Origin: JAALKW01 sp033791145
GTDB lineage: Bacteria; Pseudomonadota; Gammaproteobacteria; Legionellales; Legionellaceae
DNA length: 7,309 nucleotides
Assembly: GCA_033791145.1 (NCBI GenBank)
Contig: JASJHH010000022.1
Coordinates: 1 to 7,309 of the forward strand
Direction: 5' to 3'
The position numbers and the translations under genes were made by a program. Positions 1-7,069 of the stretch are shown here, one piece after another. The notes below the pieces were generated by a model. That model searched no databases and was not told the DNA's origin. It saw only the letters and a program-made list of their open reading frames with translations. The first letter of the stretch is position 1, and every line of letters starts with the position of its first letter.

Positions 1-2
1 TG

Positions 3-662
3 GGAAAACTTCCCTACATTGTTGTCGTGATCGATGAGTTTGCCGACATGATGATGATTGTCGGTAAAAAAGTAGAGCAGCTTATTGCACGAATTGCACA
101 AAAAGCACGCGCTGCAGGTATACATCTTATTCTAGCCACACAACGGCCCTCAGTGGATGTACTCACAGGATTAATTAAATCTAATATTCCAACACGGATA
201 TCTTTTCAAGTTTCGTCTAAAATTGATTCGAGAACGATTTTAGATCAACAAGGGGCGGATCAATTATTAGGGCATGGTGATATGCTATTTTTGGCACCAG
301 GAACCGGTGCGCCACTGCGAGTGCATGGCGCGTTTGTGGATGACCAAGAAGTGCATCGTGTAGCAGATGATTGGCGTGCCAGAGGCGAGCCAACCTATAT
401 TGATGAAATTACAGATGATATGGATGAACAGCGCGAAGCAAATGGGGGGGCTGCGGTTGAAGATGCAGATGCATTGTATGACGAAGCCGTTGCTTTTGTG
501 ATGCAAACGCGTAAAGCCAGTACGTCATCTATACAACGGCGCTTTAAAATTGGGTATAACCGTGCAGCACGTTTAATCGATGAGATGGAGCGTGTGGGGC
601 TTGTTGGGCCACTTGAAGGTGGTATGCGAGATGTTTTAGTGGCATCGGGAAACGAGGAATAA
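3..662 (+). CDS. ftsK: DNA translocase FtsK, C-terminal part (5' end outside window)
   Basis: This is the 3' end of the septal DNA pump that uses ATP to move chromosome ends through the closing septum and activates XerCD recombination at dif. The frame is open from base 3 and gives 219 residues. Fragment residues 6-13 are the Walker B strand (IVVVIDEF), followed by the FtsK signature GKKVEQLIARIAQKARAAG and then LATQRPS near 44-50. The motor continues through SSKIDSRTILDQQGADQLLG and VHGAFVDDQEVH. A short acidic linker (about 135-155) leads to the winged-helix gamma domain, which reads KOPS sites and contacts XerD; RKASTSSIQRRFKIGYNRAAR is nearly the same as in E. coli. The Walker A region and the membrane domain lie upstream of the window. 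The GTG at 27 is an internal valine codon and not a start. The stop is 4 bases before lolA, an order also seen in E. coli (ftsK-lolA). The linker contains a run of seven G at 444-450. Confidence 0.97.
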   Translation, partial: GKLPYIVVVIDEFADMMMIVGKKVEQLIARIAQKARAAGIHLILATQRPSVDVLTGLIKSNIPTRISFQVSSKIDSRTILDQQGADQLLGHGDMLFLAPGTGAPLRVHGAFVDDQEVHRVADDWRARGEPTYIDEITDDMDEQREANGGAAVEDADALYDEAVAFVMQTRKASTSSIQRRFKIGYNRAARLIDEMERVGLVGPLEGGMRDVLVASGNEE

Positions 663-666
663 AAGC

Positions 667-1290
667 ATGATAATCAAAAAACTGATTTTAGGATGCTTGG
701 TTTTCGGAGTGATTCTATCGCAAGCAGCATGGAGTGATAATGCAGGAGAGGTTTTGTGGGATAAGCTACGCGCTATTGAATCAATGCAAGCCGATTTCAA
801 ACAAAAAGTCACGGCTAAAAAGCGCGTACTATCTCAAAGTGCTGGTAAAATGGCGCTTGAGCGGCCCAAGCATTTTAGATGGCAAACCAAAACGCCAATG
901 GAGCAGGTTTTGGTGGCCGATGGCCAAAAATTTTGGTTGTATGACGTTGACCTTGAACAAGTTACGGTTCGACCGCAAGCAGGTCTAGAAGGGGCGGCAG
1001 CTGGTTTGTTTTTAGGCGATAACAAGGCGCGTTTTTTACATGATTTTAAGGTAACAGCAGGGCAAGTTGATAAGCAGGATGTTTTTAAATTACAGGCCAT
1101 TGCAAAACAGGCAAATATTCAAAAAATGACACTGCGCTTTGATGGCGCCTTGTTACGTGCCATGGATTTATATGATCAATTAGGGCAACGCACAGCAATT
1201 GAATTTACACAGGTTGAAAATAATTTAGTTTTTTCTCCTGATTTGTTTGGTTTTTCTCCTCCCAAAGGGGTTGACGTGGTGACGCAATGA
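667..1290 (+). CDS. lolA: Outer-membrane lipoprotein carrier protein LolA
   Basis: LolA is the periplasmic chaperone that takes lipoproteins from the LolCDE exporter and hands them to the outer-membrane receptor LolB. The 207-residue product is close to E. coli LolA (203). It begins with a signal peptide: KK at 4-5, a hydrophobic core at about 6-20, and a likely cut after AWS (residue 23). The mature part has the family pattern: MQADFKQKV (40-48), LERPKHFRW (64-72) with the conserved arginine at 66, LVADGQKFWLYDVDLEQV (82-99), and the C-terminal FSPPKGVDV. There is no lipobox cysteine near the cut, which fits a soluble carrier and argues against LolB. The ATG at 667 follows a GAGGAA ribosome-binding site (654-659) that sits inside the end of ftsK. 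The last bases overlap the yhdP start. No promoter is visible in front, so it is probably co-transcribed with ftsK. Confidence 0.95.
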   Translation: MIIKKLILGCLVFGVILSQAAWSDNAGEVLWDKLRAIESMQADFKQKVTAKKRVLSQSAGKMALERPKHFRWQTKTPMEQVLVADGQKFWLYDVDLEQVTVRPQAGLEGAAAGLFLGDNKARFLHDFKVTAGQVDKQDVFKLQAIAKQANIQKMTLRFDGALLRAMDLYDQLGQRTAIEFTQVENNLVFSPDLFGFSPPKGVDVVTQ

Positions 1291-4200
1291 CAAAAAAAGC
1301 AATTAAGTGTATACAAATCCCTGTATGGCTTAAACGCTGGATTAAACGTGTCTGGGTTTTGGCAGCAACACTTGTGGTGTTATTTGCTATTTCACTGACT
1401 GTGTTTCGTGCATTAACCCCTTGGGCAGCACAATATAAAGGGGCTGTTGAAACACAGCTATCCCGTTTGCTTGGAACGGATGTTTCAATTCAAGAGATGA
1501 AAACCAGTTGGTATTGGTTTGAACCGGTGCTCAAATTAGATGGCGTTAAATTTTCTGAAAAAAATTATGCGCTGTTGGATGTTGGGGAGTTATTGGTCGG
1601 TATTGATTTGATGCGTTCGTTTTGGCACTGGCGTATTCAGCCCGGCGTTTTATTTGTTGAAGATGCGACGTTTAATTTACGTGAAGATAATACGCATTGG
1701 CAGCTTGATGGCGTCGCTTTAAATGCAGATTTAAAAACAGCACCGCAGGCTGAATATAGCACTGTATTGGGATGGTTCTTGGCACATCAAAAAATTGTCA
1801 TGAAACGAGTGGGTCTTAAATTGCATTGGAAAGATGGCCGCGTAACAGCAATTAACCCGCTGAATCTAAATGCTTTAAATCATGATGGGCACTATCGTGT
1901 GAAAGGCCAGGCGAGTTTAGTGGGTGAAAAACCCAGTGTGCTTTCTTTGCTGGCTGATTTAACGTTGCCGAGTGGTTTTTCTTCAAACGTACGAGGGCAT
2001 GTTTATTTATCGGCTGAACGGATTCATTTTTCGGAATGGCATACGTTTTTTTCAAACCTTGGATTTGAAGTGACTGAAGGCTTAGGTGAAGGGCAATTAT
2101 GGCTTGATATTGATAATTCGCATCTTGTTTCGGCACAATCTGTTTTGCGTGTGCGAGATATAATATTAAAAGATCTCGATAATAAAACCACTCGAACAAT
2201 CAATCGTTTGAGTGCAAATATGGCTTTTGAAGAAACGCCTGATGGTTGGAGATGGACGGCTGATCATGTGCGATTCCAGGCCAATAAAACCACCTGGCCT
2301 GAAAATGCATTGACCCTGACATATCAGGCAGATAATGCACAATACAAATTATTTATTAAAACACTTTTGCTCGAGCCCACACATCTTTTGCTGCAAAATA
2401 CGCCTAAGGCATTAAAGCCTATATTTGAGATGAAGCCCCGTGGGCAGTTAAATAACACCCAGTTTGGATTTAAAGCAGGAAAATTAAATTATATTTTAAC
2501 GCGTTTTTCACATTTGTCGTGGGAGGCAACAGAAACACGACCTGCAGTGACCCATATTTCGGGTGCACTGGCTTTTGAGCCCAAAGAAGGTCATCTTGAG
2601 TTGGATGGTGAAGAAGTGACTCTGGGCTTTAAAAACAAACCGCCATTACACGCTGATATATTAAGTGCTTCGTTGACCTGGAAGGCGCTTGCTCATGGAT
2701 GGCGCGTGAATTTAGACCGAGGGATATTAAAGCATCCAAAAGGTTTGTTCAGTGCGCGCGGTACATTAAATGATTACGCGGCTGATACAGGTGCTCATCT
2801 AGATGGAAATATCTCATTTGCAACCCATGATGCAACTTTTTGGTGGCCATATTTGCCTGAAAAAGGCTTAAAACCTAAATTCAAGGCATGGCTCGAACAT
2901 GATGTGACACGTATAGAGCAACTCTCTGGTCGCGTGCAATTAAAAGGACCACTTAAAGCTTTTCCGTTTGATAATCAAGCGGGTCTGTTTTTAATGACAG
3001 CCTCGGTGAGTGGCGTTGATTTTCGTTTTAATCCTGATTGGCCGCTGACGACTGATATTAGTGGCACCTTTCGTTTAGACAAACGCTTGTTAACGGGGGA
3101 TGTTACTGAGGCAAATTTCCAAGGTGTTCCCATGCAAAAAGGGCATTTCGAGGTGCCTGATTTGGGGCTTAATCATGAGGTGTTGTCTGTTGAAGCCGAG
3201 TCGGACGCGCCACTCGAAGACATGCAAAAATATATAAAAAACTCGCCATTGCATAAAAAACTATCTAAATTAGATGCTTTAATATTCAAACAGCCAGCAA
3301 ACTTAAATTTAAAGCTTCGGTTTCCATTTTATCCGGGCGGCGAGAAGTTCGCGCTGAATGGGCGGATTGACTTTCAAAACAATGATTTATTTTTGCAAGA
3401 TGTACCACAAGCTTTTGGATTACATGATGTATCAGGAGAGCTCAAATTTCACGAGCAAGGCGTGTTAGATACGCATCTGACAGCGCGTTTGTTTGATGAG
3501 CCCATGGCGCTATGGGTGCGTTCAAATCATGGTGACACACCCCACTTAGCGATTGATATGACGGGTTATTTATCGGCTTTAGGCCTTCGAGAAACCGTAT
3601 CACTGCCGGCACTTGCACTGGTGCGTGGCCGCTCCGAAATTAAAACAGAAGTGATTATTACCGATGAGCCGAATGATTTGGATCATGTGCACCTCACGTC
3701 TTCGCTTGAGGGCATTGATATTGATTTACCTGCGCCATTTGGAAAACAACGTGAAGAAGCCGTGCCGCTTATCATGGATACATATTTTAATTTAGAGCGC
3801 GGTATGCGTTTAAAAATAAATTGTGATAAACGCCTAAGTACTGACTTATGGTTTGCTGGCCGTTCTTCAGCACTTGCACTTGAGAGAGGCGAGGTGGTTC
3901 TTGGTACAGGAAAAGCCGTATTACGAGATAAACCAGGGGCTGTTATTCAAGGAAAATTTAAAGCATTTGATGGGGCATCTTGGATTGCTGCATTAGATAA
4001 ATTAAAGCTGAATCATGCGAATACCTCAAAAGATTATTTAAGCGGTTTTCGGGCCGTATCGCTTGATTTTGAAACGGCTGAATTACTCAATCAGCACTAT
4101 CAAAACGTTCAGTTTTATGCGCAGCGCTTGCCGGATAATGTGTGGTCGCTGGTGATGAAAGAAGAGACTGTTTCGGCTGATTTAAAATATGCACCACAGC

Positions 4201-5141
4201 AAAATAAGTTAAGCGGTTCGGTTTCAGCCTGGCAGCTAGATAAACCAAATATGAATGCAGTAACGCAAGCTGAAGCTAAGCAATCTGCATGGAAGCCACA
4301 ACAGTTACCTAACCTGAAATTAAAAGTAGGGGCGCTTCAGGTGGGTGATGTGAACGCAGGGGCACTTGCATTGAAAGGCACGCATGTGAGCGATACATTG
4401 TGGCGACTTGATTCGGGTGAATTAAAATCAGACGCTTATGCATTAAAAGCAGCGGGTGAGTGGCAAGAGACTTCAAAACCTGAAACAAAAATTGATGCGC
4501 GATTGCAGATTGCTGATTTAGACAAAGCATTAAAACACTGGCATTTCTCACCAGCAGTTGAAGCGCATGAAGGTGATATTCATCTGATAGGTGAATGGGA
4601 TGGTGCGCCCAATGATTTTTCAGTCAAAGGGTTTACCGGCAATATGTACATTATGTTTAAAGAAGGGCGAATTCCCAATTTAAGTCCTGAGACTGAGAAA
4701 AAAATGGCCTTGGGTAAACTACTGAGTATTCTGAGTTTACAAACCATTCCGAGGCGCTTAAAACTGGATTTCAGTGATTTATCGAAACCCGGCTATAGTT
4801 TTGATAAATTCGACGGTCATTTTGTGTTAGCGCACGGCATTATGCAAACAGAAGACAGTGCAATTGACGGCCCTGTCGCACGTGCAACCATGAAAGGGTC
4901 GCTTAATTTAGATAAGCAATTATATGATTTATCACTGCATGTTATGCCGCATATCACCGCGAGCTTACCAGTGGTTGCAACCATTGCAGGGGGGCCTATT
5001 GCAGGGCTTGCCACCTGGGTTGCAAGCAAGTTGATTAATCAAAGCATGGAAAAAATTAGTGGCTATACTTATGATGTATCAGGTCCTTGGCAAGAGCCTG
5101 TTGTGCAGCAAGTACATATTTATAAAAAGCCTGTTAGTTAA
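1287..5141 (+). CDS. yhdP: YhdP, AsmA-like phospholipid transport protein
   Basis: YhdP is one of the three large AsmA-like proteins (with TamB and YdbH) thought to form a lipid-conducting bridge across the periplasm, moving phospholipids from inner to outer membrane. The 1284-residue length fits the family (E. coli about 1266). A basic N-terminus (KRWIKR, 16-21) precedes one membrane helix at about 22-40. The typical AsmA-like opening follows, with a short helix and then TSWYWFEPVLKLDGVKF (about 72-88). The long middle is a series of amphipathic beta strands with no catalytic motif. The C-terminal AsmA2-type region is the best match: GRIPNLSPE and LLSILSLQTIPRRL (about 1127-1157), then FDGHFVLAHG and a hydrophobic segment SLPVVATIAGGPIAGLA (about 1227-1243). 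The start codon lies in the ATGA overlap with lolA, and the only weak SD-like purines upstream (near GTGGTGACG) suggest translation coupled to lolA. Family assignment is firm; the transport role is taken from E. coli work. Confidence 0.93.
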   Translation: MTKKAIKCIQIPVWLKRWIKRVWVLAATLVVLFAISLTVFRALTPWAAQYKGAVETQLSRLLGTDVSIQEMKTSWYWFEPVLKLDGVKFSEKNYALLDVGELLVGIDLMRSFWHWRIQPGVLFVEDATFNLREDNTHWQLDGVALNADLKTAPQAEYSTVLGWFLAHQKIVMKRVGLKLHWKDGRVTAINPLNLNALNHDGHYRVKGQASLVGEKPSVLSLLADLTLPSGFSSNVRGHVYLSAERIHFSEWHTFFSNLGFEVTEGLGEGQLWLDIDNSHLVSAQSVLRVRDIILKDLDNKTTRTINRLSANMAFEETPDGWRWTADHVRFQANKTTWPENALTLTYQADNAQYKLFIKTLLLEPTHLLLQNTPKALKPIFEMKPRGQLNNTQFGFKAGKLNYILTRFSHLSWEATETRPAVTHISGALAFEPKEGHLELDGEEVTLGFKNKPPLHADILSASLTWKALAHGWRVNLDRGILKHPKGLFSARGTLNDYAADTGAHLDGNISFATHDATFWWPYLPEKGLKPKFKAWLEHDVTRIEQLSGRVQLKGPLKAFPFDNQAGLFLMTASVSGVDFRFNPDWPLTTDISGTFRLDKRLLTGDVTEANFQGVPMQKGHFEVPDLGLNHEVLSVEAESDAPLEDMQKYIKNSPLHKKLSKLDALIFKQPANLNLKLRFPFYPGGEKFALNGRIDFQNNDLFLQDVPQAFGLHDVSGELKFHEQGVLDTHLTARLFDEPMALWVRSNHGDTPHLAIDMTGYLSALGLRETVSLPALALVRGRSEIKTEVIITDEPNDLDHVHLTSSLEGIDIDLPAPFGKQREEAVPLIMDTYFNLERGMRLKINCDKRLSTDLWFAGRSSALALERGEVVLGTGKAVLRDKPGAVIQGKFKAFDGASWIAALDKLKLNHANTSKDYLSGFRAVSLDFETAELLNQHYQNVQFYAQRLPDNVWSLVMKEETVSADLKYAPQQNKLSGSVSAWQLDKPNMNAVTQAEAKQSAWKPQQLPNLKLKVGALQVGDVNAGALALKGTHVSDTLWRLDSGELKSDAYALKAAGEWQETSKPETKIDARLQIADLDKALKHWHFSPAVEAHEGDIHLIGEWDGAPNDFSVKGFTGNMYIMFKEGRIPNLSPETEKKMALGKLLSILSLQTIPRRLKLDFSDLSKPGYSFDKFDGHFVLAHGIMQTEDSAIDGPVARATMKGSLNLDKQLYDLSLHVMPHITASLPVVATIAGGPIAGLATWVASKLINQSMEKISGYTYDVSGPWQEPVVQQVHIYKKPVS

Positions 5142-5171
5142 AATATAAAAAATTAGGATATAGGACATAAA

Positions 5172-6533
5172 ATGACAGAAAAAAATCCAATGCACGTACA
5201 TGTACTCGGCATCGGTGGGACTTTTATGAGTGCTATTGCATTATTTGCACGAAAGCTTGGTTTTAAAGTTACGGGAAGTGATGCGAACTGCTATCCGCCG
5301 ATTAGTGACTTACTAACATCGGAAGGCATTACTTGGACCGAAGGCTATACAGATACAACAGATGCGTTGGCTTCAGATTGTGTGATTGTAGGCAATGCTA
5401 TTATGCGAGGCATGCCAGTGATTGAAGCGATATTAGATGCAGATATGGCTTATATTTCAGGGCCTCAGTGGTTGGCTGAAAATGTGTTATCTCGTTATCG
5501 TGTATTAGCTGTAGCAGGCACGCATGGAAAAACCACAACAAGCGCTATGCTTGCATTTGTTCTTGACGAAGCAGGCTTAAATCCTAGTTTTTTGATTGGC
5601 GGCGTGCCACAGCAGTTTGGGTGTAATGCAAGACTCACGGATAGCGAATGGTTTGTGATTGAGGCCGATGAATATGACAGTGCTTTTTTTGATAAGCGGC
5701 CAAAGTTTATGCATTATCATCCGGAATGTGCGATTTTTAATAATTTAGAGTTTGATCATGCCGATATTTATGAGAACTTAGCGGCAATACAACAACAAGT
5801 GCATTTTTTTCTAAAAACGATTCCATCTAAAGGTGAGCTGATTTATCCGCGGGATGATAGTGCTCTAAAAGCCGTGTTAGATAAAGGTGTATTTAGTCAT
5901 GCATCGAACATGGCCGCATCAGGAGAGGCTGTATGGCGCTTAAAATTATTAAATAAAACAGCGTCGCATTTTCAAATTTTGCATCATAACGAGATTGTCG
6001 CTGAAATCAAATGGAATTTAATGGGCGAATTTAATGCTGAAAATGCGATGGCAACATTTGCAGCAAGTATGTATGCAGGGGTTGAACCTGCTATTGCTGC
6101 ACGCGCATTAGAGCAGTTTATGCCCGTAAAACGCAGGCTTGAAGTGCGAATGGATGCGCATGGGATTAAGTTATATGATGATTTTGCACATCATCCAACT
6201 GCCATAGAAAAAACGATTAAAGCGGTTAAAGCGCAAGACAGATACAAGCGTGTATTGGTTGCTTTAGAGTGCGCCTCGCATAGCATGCGGATGGGCGTGC
6301 ATGGCACGCGTGTGGTTGATGCGCTCGCCGCTGCAGATGAGGTATATATTTTAAGTGAAGCGCAATCGGATACATGGCCTAAAAATTGGCTTGTGTCTGA
6401 TTCGAAAGAAGCGCTGATAGATGCGATGGGGTCGGCCGCAGCAAGTGGAGATGCCTTACTTGTGATGAGTAACCGAAGCCTCGAAGCCGTGCATGAAGGC
6501 CTTATTTCGGCACTTAATCAGCGATTTGGTTAG
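5172..6533 (+). CDS. mpl: UDP-N-acetylmuramate:L-Ala-gamma-D-Glu-meso-DAP ligase (Mpl)
   Basis: Mpl is a cytoplasmic ATP-dependent ligase that joins recycled murein tripeptide to UDP-MurNAc and so returns it to peptidoglycan synthesis. The 453 residues (E. coli about 457) show the three Mur-ligase domains: a Rossmann-type UDP-binding domain opening with HVHVLGIGGTFMSAIALFAR (8-27) and GSDANCYPP (35-43); the ATPase core with P-loop GTHGKTTT (116-123), EADEYDSAFFDKR (164-176) and NNLEFDHADIY (190-200); and a C-terminal domain starting near 320 with YDDFAHHPTA (335-344). EADEYD...FFDKR and the HYHPECAIFNNLEFDHADI region separate Mpl from MurC. In the last domain two stretches differ from E. coli Mpl as I recall it: ECASHSMRMG (366-375) and VMSNRSLEAVH (431-441). 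The ATG at 5172 has AGGA at 5162-5165 and a second AGGA at 5155-5158; a second ATG at codon 7 would also leave a normal N-terminus. It lies 30 bases after yhdP, probably in the same operon. Confidence 0.96.
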   Translation: MTEKNPMHVHVLGIGGTFMSAIALFARKLGFKVTGSDANCYPPISDLLTSEGITWTEGYTDTTDALASDCVIVGNAIMRGMPVIEAILDADMAYISGPQWLAENVLSRYRVLAVAGTHGKTTTSAMLAFVLDEAGLNPSFLIGGVPQQFGCNARLTDSEWFVIEADEYDSAFFDKRPKFMHYHPECAIFNNLEFDHADIYENLAAIQQQVHFFLKTIPSKGELIYPRDDSALKAVLDKGVFSHASNMAASGEAVWRLKLLNKTASHFQILHHNEIVAEIKWNLMGEFNAENAMATFAASMYAGVEPAIAARALEQFMPVKRRLEVRMDAHGIKLYDDFAHHPTAIEKTIKAVKAQDRYKRVLVALECASHSMRMGVHGTRVVDALAAADEVYILSEAQSDTWPKNWLVSDSKEALIDAMGSAAASGDALLVMSNRSLEAVHEGLISALNQRFG

Positions 6534-6553
6534 CATGCATGTGGGCAGCGGTC

Positions 6554-6562
6554 TGCTATACT
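6554..6562 (+). promoter_or_regulatory. Probable extended -10 promoter for the small exported-protein gene
   Basis: TGCTATACT is an extended -10 element (TG, one base, then TATACT with 5 of 6 consensus bases). It lies 21 bases after the mpl stop. There is no convincing -35 hexamer 16-18 bases upstream, which an extended -10 can tolerate. Transcription would start near 6569 and give a leader of about 60 bases ahead of the ATG at 6633. This suggests the small gene is transcribed separately from mpl. Confidence 0.4.
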
Positions 6563-6632
6563 GAAAACTTGTAAGATTGATGCTTGATTTTTGGTATGGG
6601 AAAAATGCTGTTCTAATTATAGGAGATAAAAA

Positions 6633-6956
6633 ATGAAAAAAATATCCCTCTTAAAAGCAATAGTAATTACTTTAATGACTGTTCATGGGGCAATAATCTA
6701 TGCAGATACTCCTGCACCACAAAGGCAGCCTATTACTGTACATAATATATCAACAGAGAACCCGTTATACTACCTAAGAAGAGACGGTATGGGTAATGTA
6801 CCGACGAAGCATTCCGAAGTACTAACGCCACCACTGAGTCTTTATTGCAGTGATAGTCAATACGGTAAAGAAACATTATGGAGAAGGAGCGCCAATGTGG
6901 AATGTATCTGTCACTCAGCGGACCTACATCACGCGCCAACGTGCGAGGAAAGCTAG
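6633..6956 (+). CDS. Small exported protein of unknown function
   Basis: I do not recognise this 107-residue protein. It starts with a clear signal peptide: KK at 2-3, a hydrophobic stretch at about 5-22, and a likely cut after IYA (residue 24), leaving a mature product of about 83 residues that begins DTPAP. The mature part is polar, with a proline-rich start, the segment ITVHNISTENPLYYLRRDG, and four cysteines, all in its C-terminal third (LYC, VECIC, TCEES). These could form two disulfides in the periplasm or outside the cell. AGGAG at 6621-6625 lies 7 bases before the ATG, a strong ribosome-binding site that supports the start. All five arginine codons are AGA or AGG, whereas mpl and yhdP mostly use CGN, so the gene may have been acquired or may be a weakly constrained small ORF. 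A frameshifted remnant of a longer gene is possible, since another frame stays open beyond its stop. Confidence 0.6.
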   Translation: MKKISLLKAIVITLMTVHGAIIYADTPAPQRQPITVHNISTENPLYYLRRDGMGNVPTKHSEVLTPPLSLYCSDSQYGKETLWRRSANVECICHSADLHHAPTCEES

Positions 6957-7041
6957 AAGGGTCTATTTTTCCCTAAAAAAACGGTCTACGCCACCCGACT
7001 TGTCCGGGTGGTCCAGACAGGCACAGTTCTTCTATACTTAG
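6895..7041 (+). CDS. Possible nested small basic ORF
   Basis: A 48-codon frame starts at ATG 6895 inside the 3' end of the small exported-protein gene, in the +1 frame, and runs 85 bases beyond that gene's stop. AAGGAG at 6884-6889 lies 5 bases before the ATG, which is a near-ideal ribosome-binding site. The predicted peptide is strongly basic in its first half (RQRARKARRVYFSLKKR) and has no cysteine or signal peptide. Against it, the 3' half is formed by the palindrome at 6984-7018, which looks like structural DNA and not coding sequence. The purine stretch may simply encode WRRS in the overlapping frame. I regard it as more likely spurious than real. Confidence 0.2.
   Translation: MWNVSVTQRTYITRQRARKARRVYFSLKKRSTPPDLSGWSRQAQFFYT
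6975..7018 (-). terminator. Palindrome with minus-strand T-run (terminator-like hairpin)
   Basis: CCACCCG (6991-6997) and CGGGTGG (7005-7011) form a perfect 7-bp GC-rich stem with a 7-base loop. The stem extends by a G-T pair and, past a 2-base mismatch, by GTCT (6984-6987) with AGAC (7015-7018). On the minus strand the hairpin is followed after two bases by seven T (complement of A at 6975-6981), the pattern of an intrinsic terminator. On the plus strand it is followed by mixed sequence (AGGCACAGTTCTTC), so it should end plus-strand transcripts poorly. No minus-strand gene is visible between 7018 and 7309. It may instead be a copy of a dispersed palindromic repeat. Confidence 0.5.
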
Positions 7042-7069
7042 TTATATCTTATATAGCTTGGAATAAAGC

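Noticed and set aside
834..1100. Minus-strand open frame of 88 codons inside lolA
   Set aside because: It lies opposite the conserved LolA core and shows no domain; it is a shadow frame.
1292..1298. A7 run at codons 2-4 of yhdP as a programmed frameshift site
   Set aside because: Lysine-rich A-runs after the start codon are common in AT-leaning genes, and there is no useful alternative frame nor a stimulatory structure.
1852..2199. Minus-strand open frame of 115 codons inside yhdP
   Set aside because: It lies wholly within the well-supported yhdP frame, has no recognisable motif, and its composition looks like the complement of a beta-strand-rich coding sequence.
4309..5029. Two minus-strand frames within the 3' part of yhdP
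   Set aside because: Both overlap the most conserved part of YhdP and show no motif.
6545..6558. GCAG-CGGT-CTGC hairpin after mpl as a terminator
   Set aside because: The stem is only 4 bp and no T-run follows; the same bases are better explained as part of the extended -10 element.
6591..6619. TTGGTA, 17 bases, TAATTA as promoter of the small exported-protein gene
   Set aside because: The implied transcription start (about 6626) would fall after the AGGAG ribosome-binding site at 6621-6625, removing it from the message.
6733..6939. Minus-strand open frame of 68 codons opposite the small exported-protein gene
   Set aside because: It has no convincing ribosome-binding site or motif, and the minus-strand terminator-like hairpin lies upstream of it, so read-through transcription would be blocked.
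7033..7038. TATACT box as promoter of the gene at 7070
   Set aside because: There is no -35 hexamer at suitable spacing and no extended TG; AT-rich sequence between 7031 and 7056 gives several equally weak boxes.
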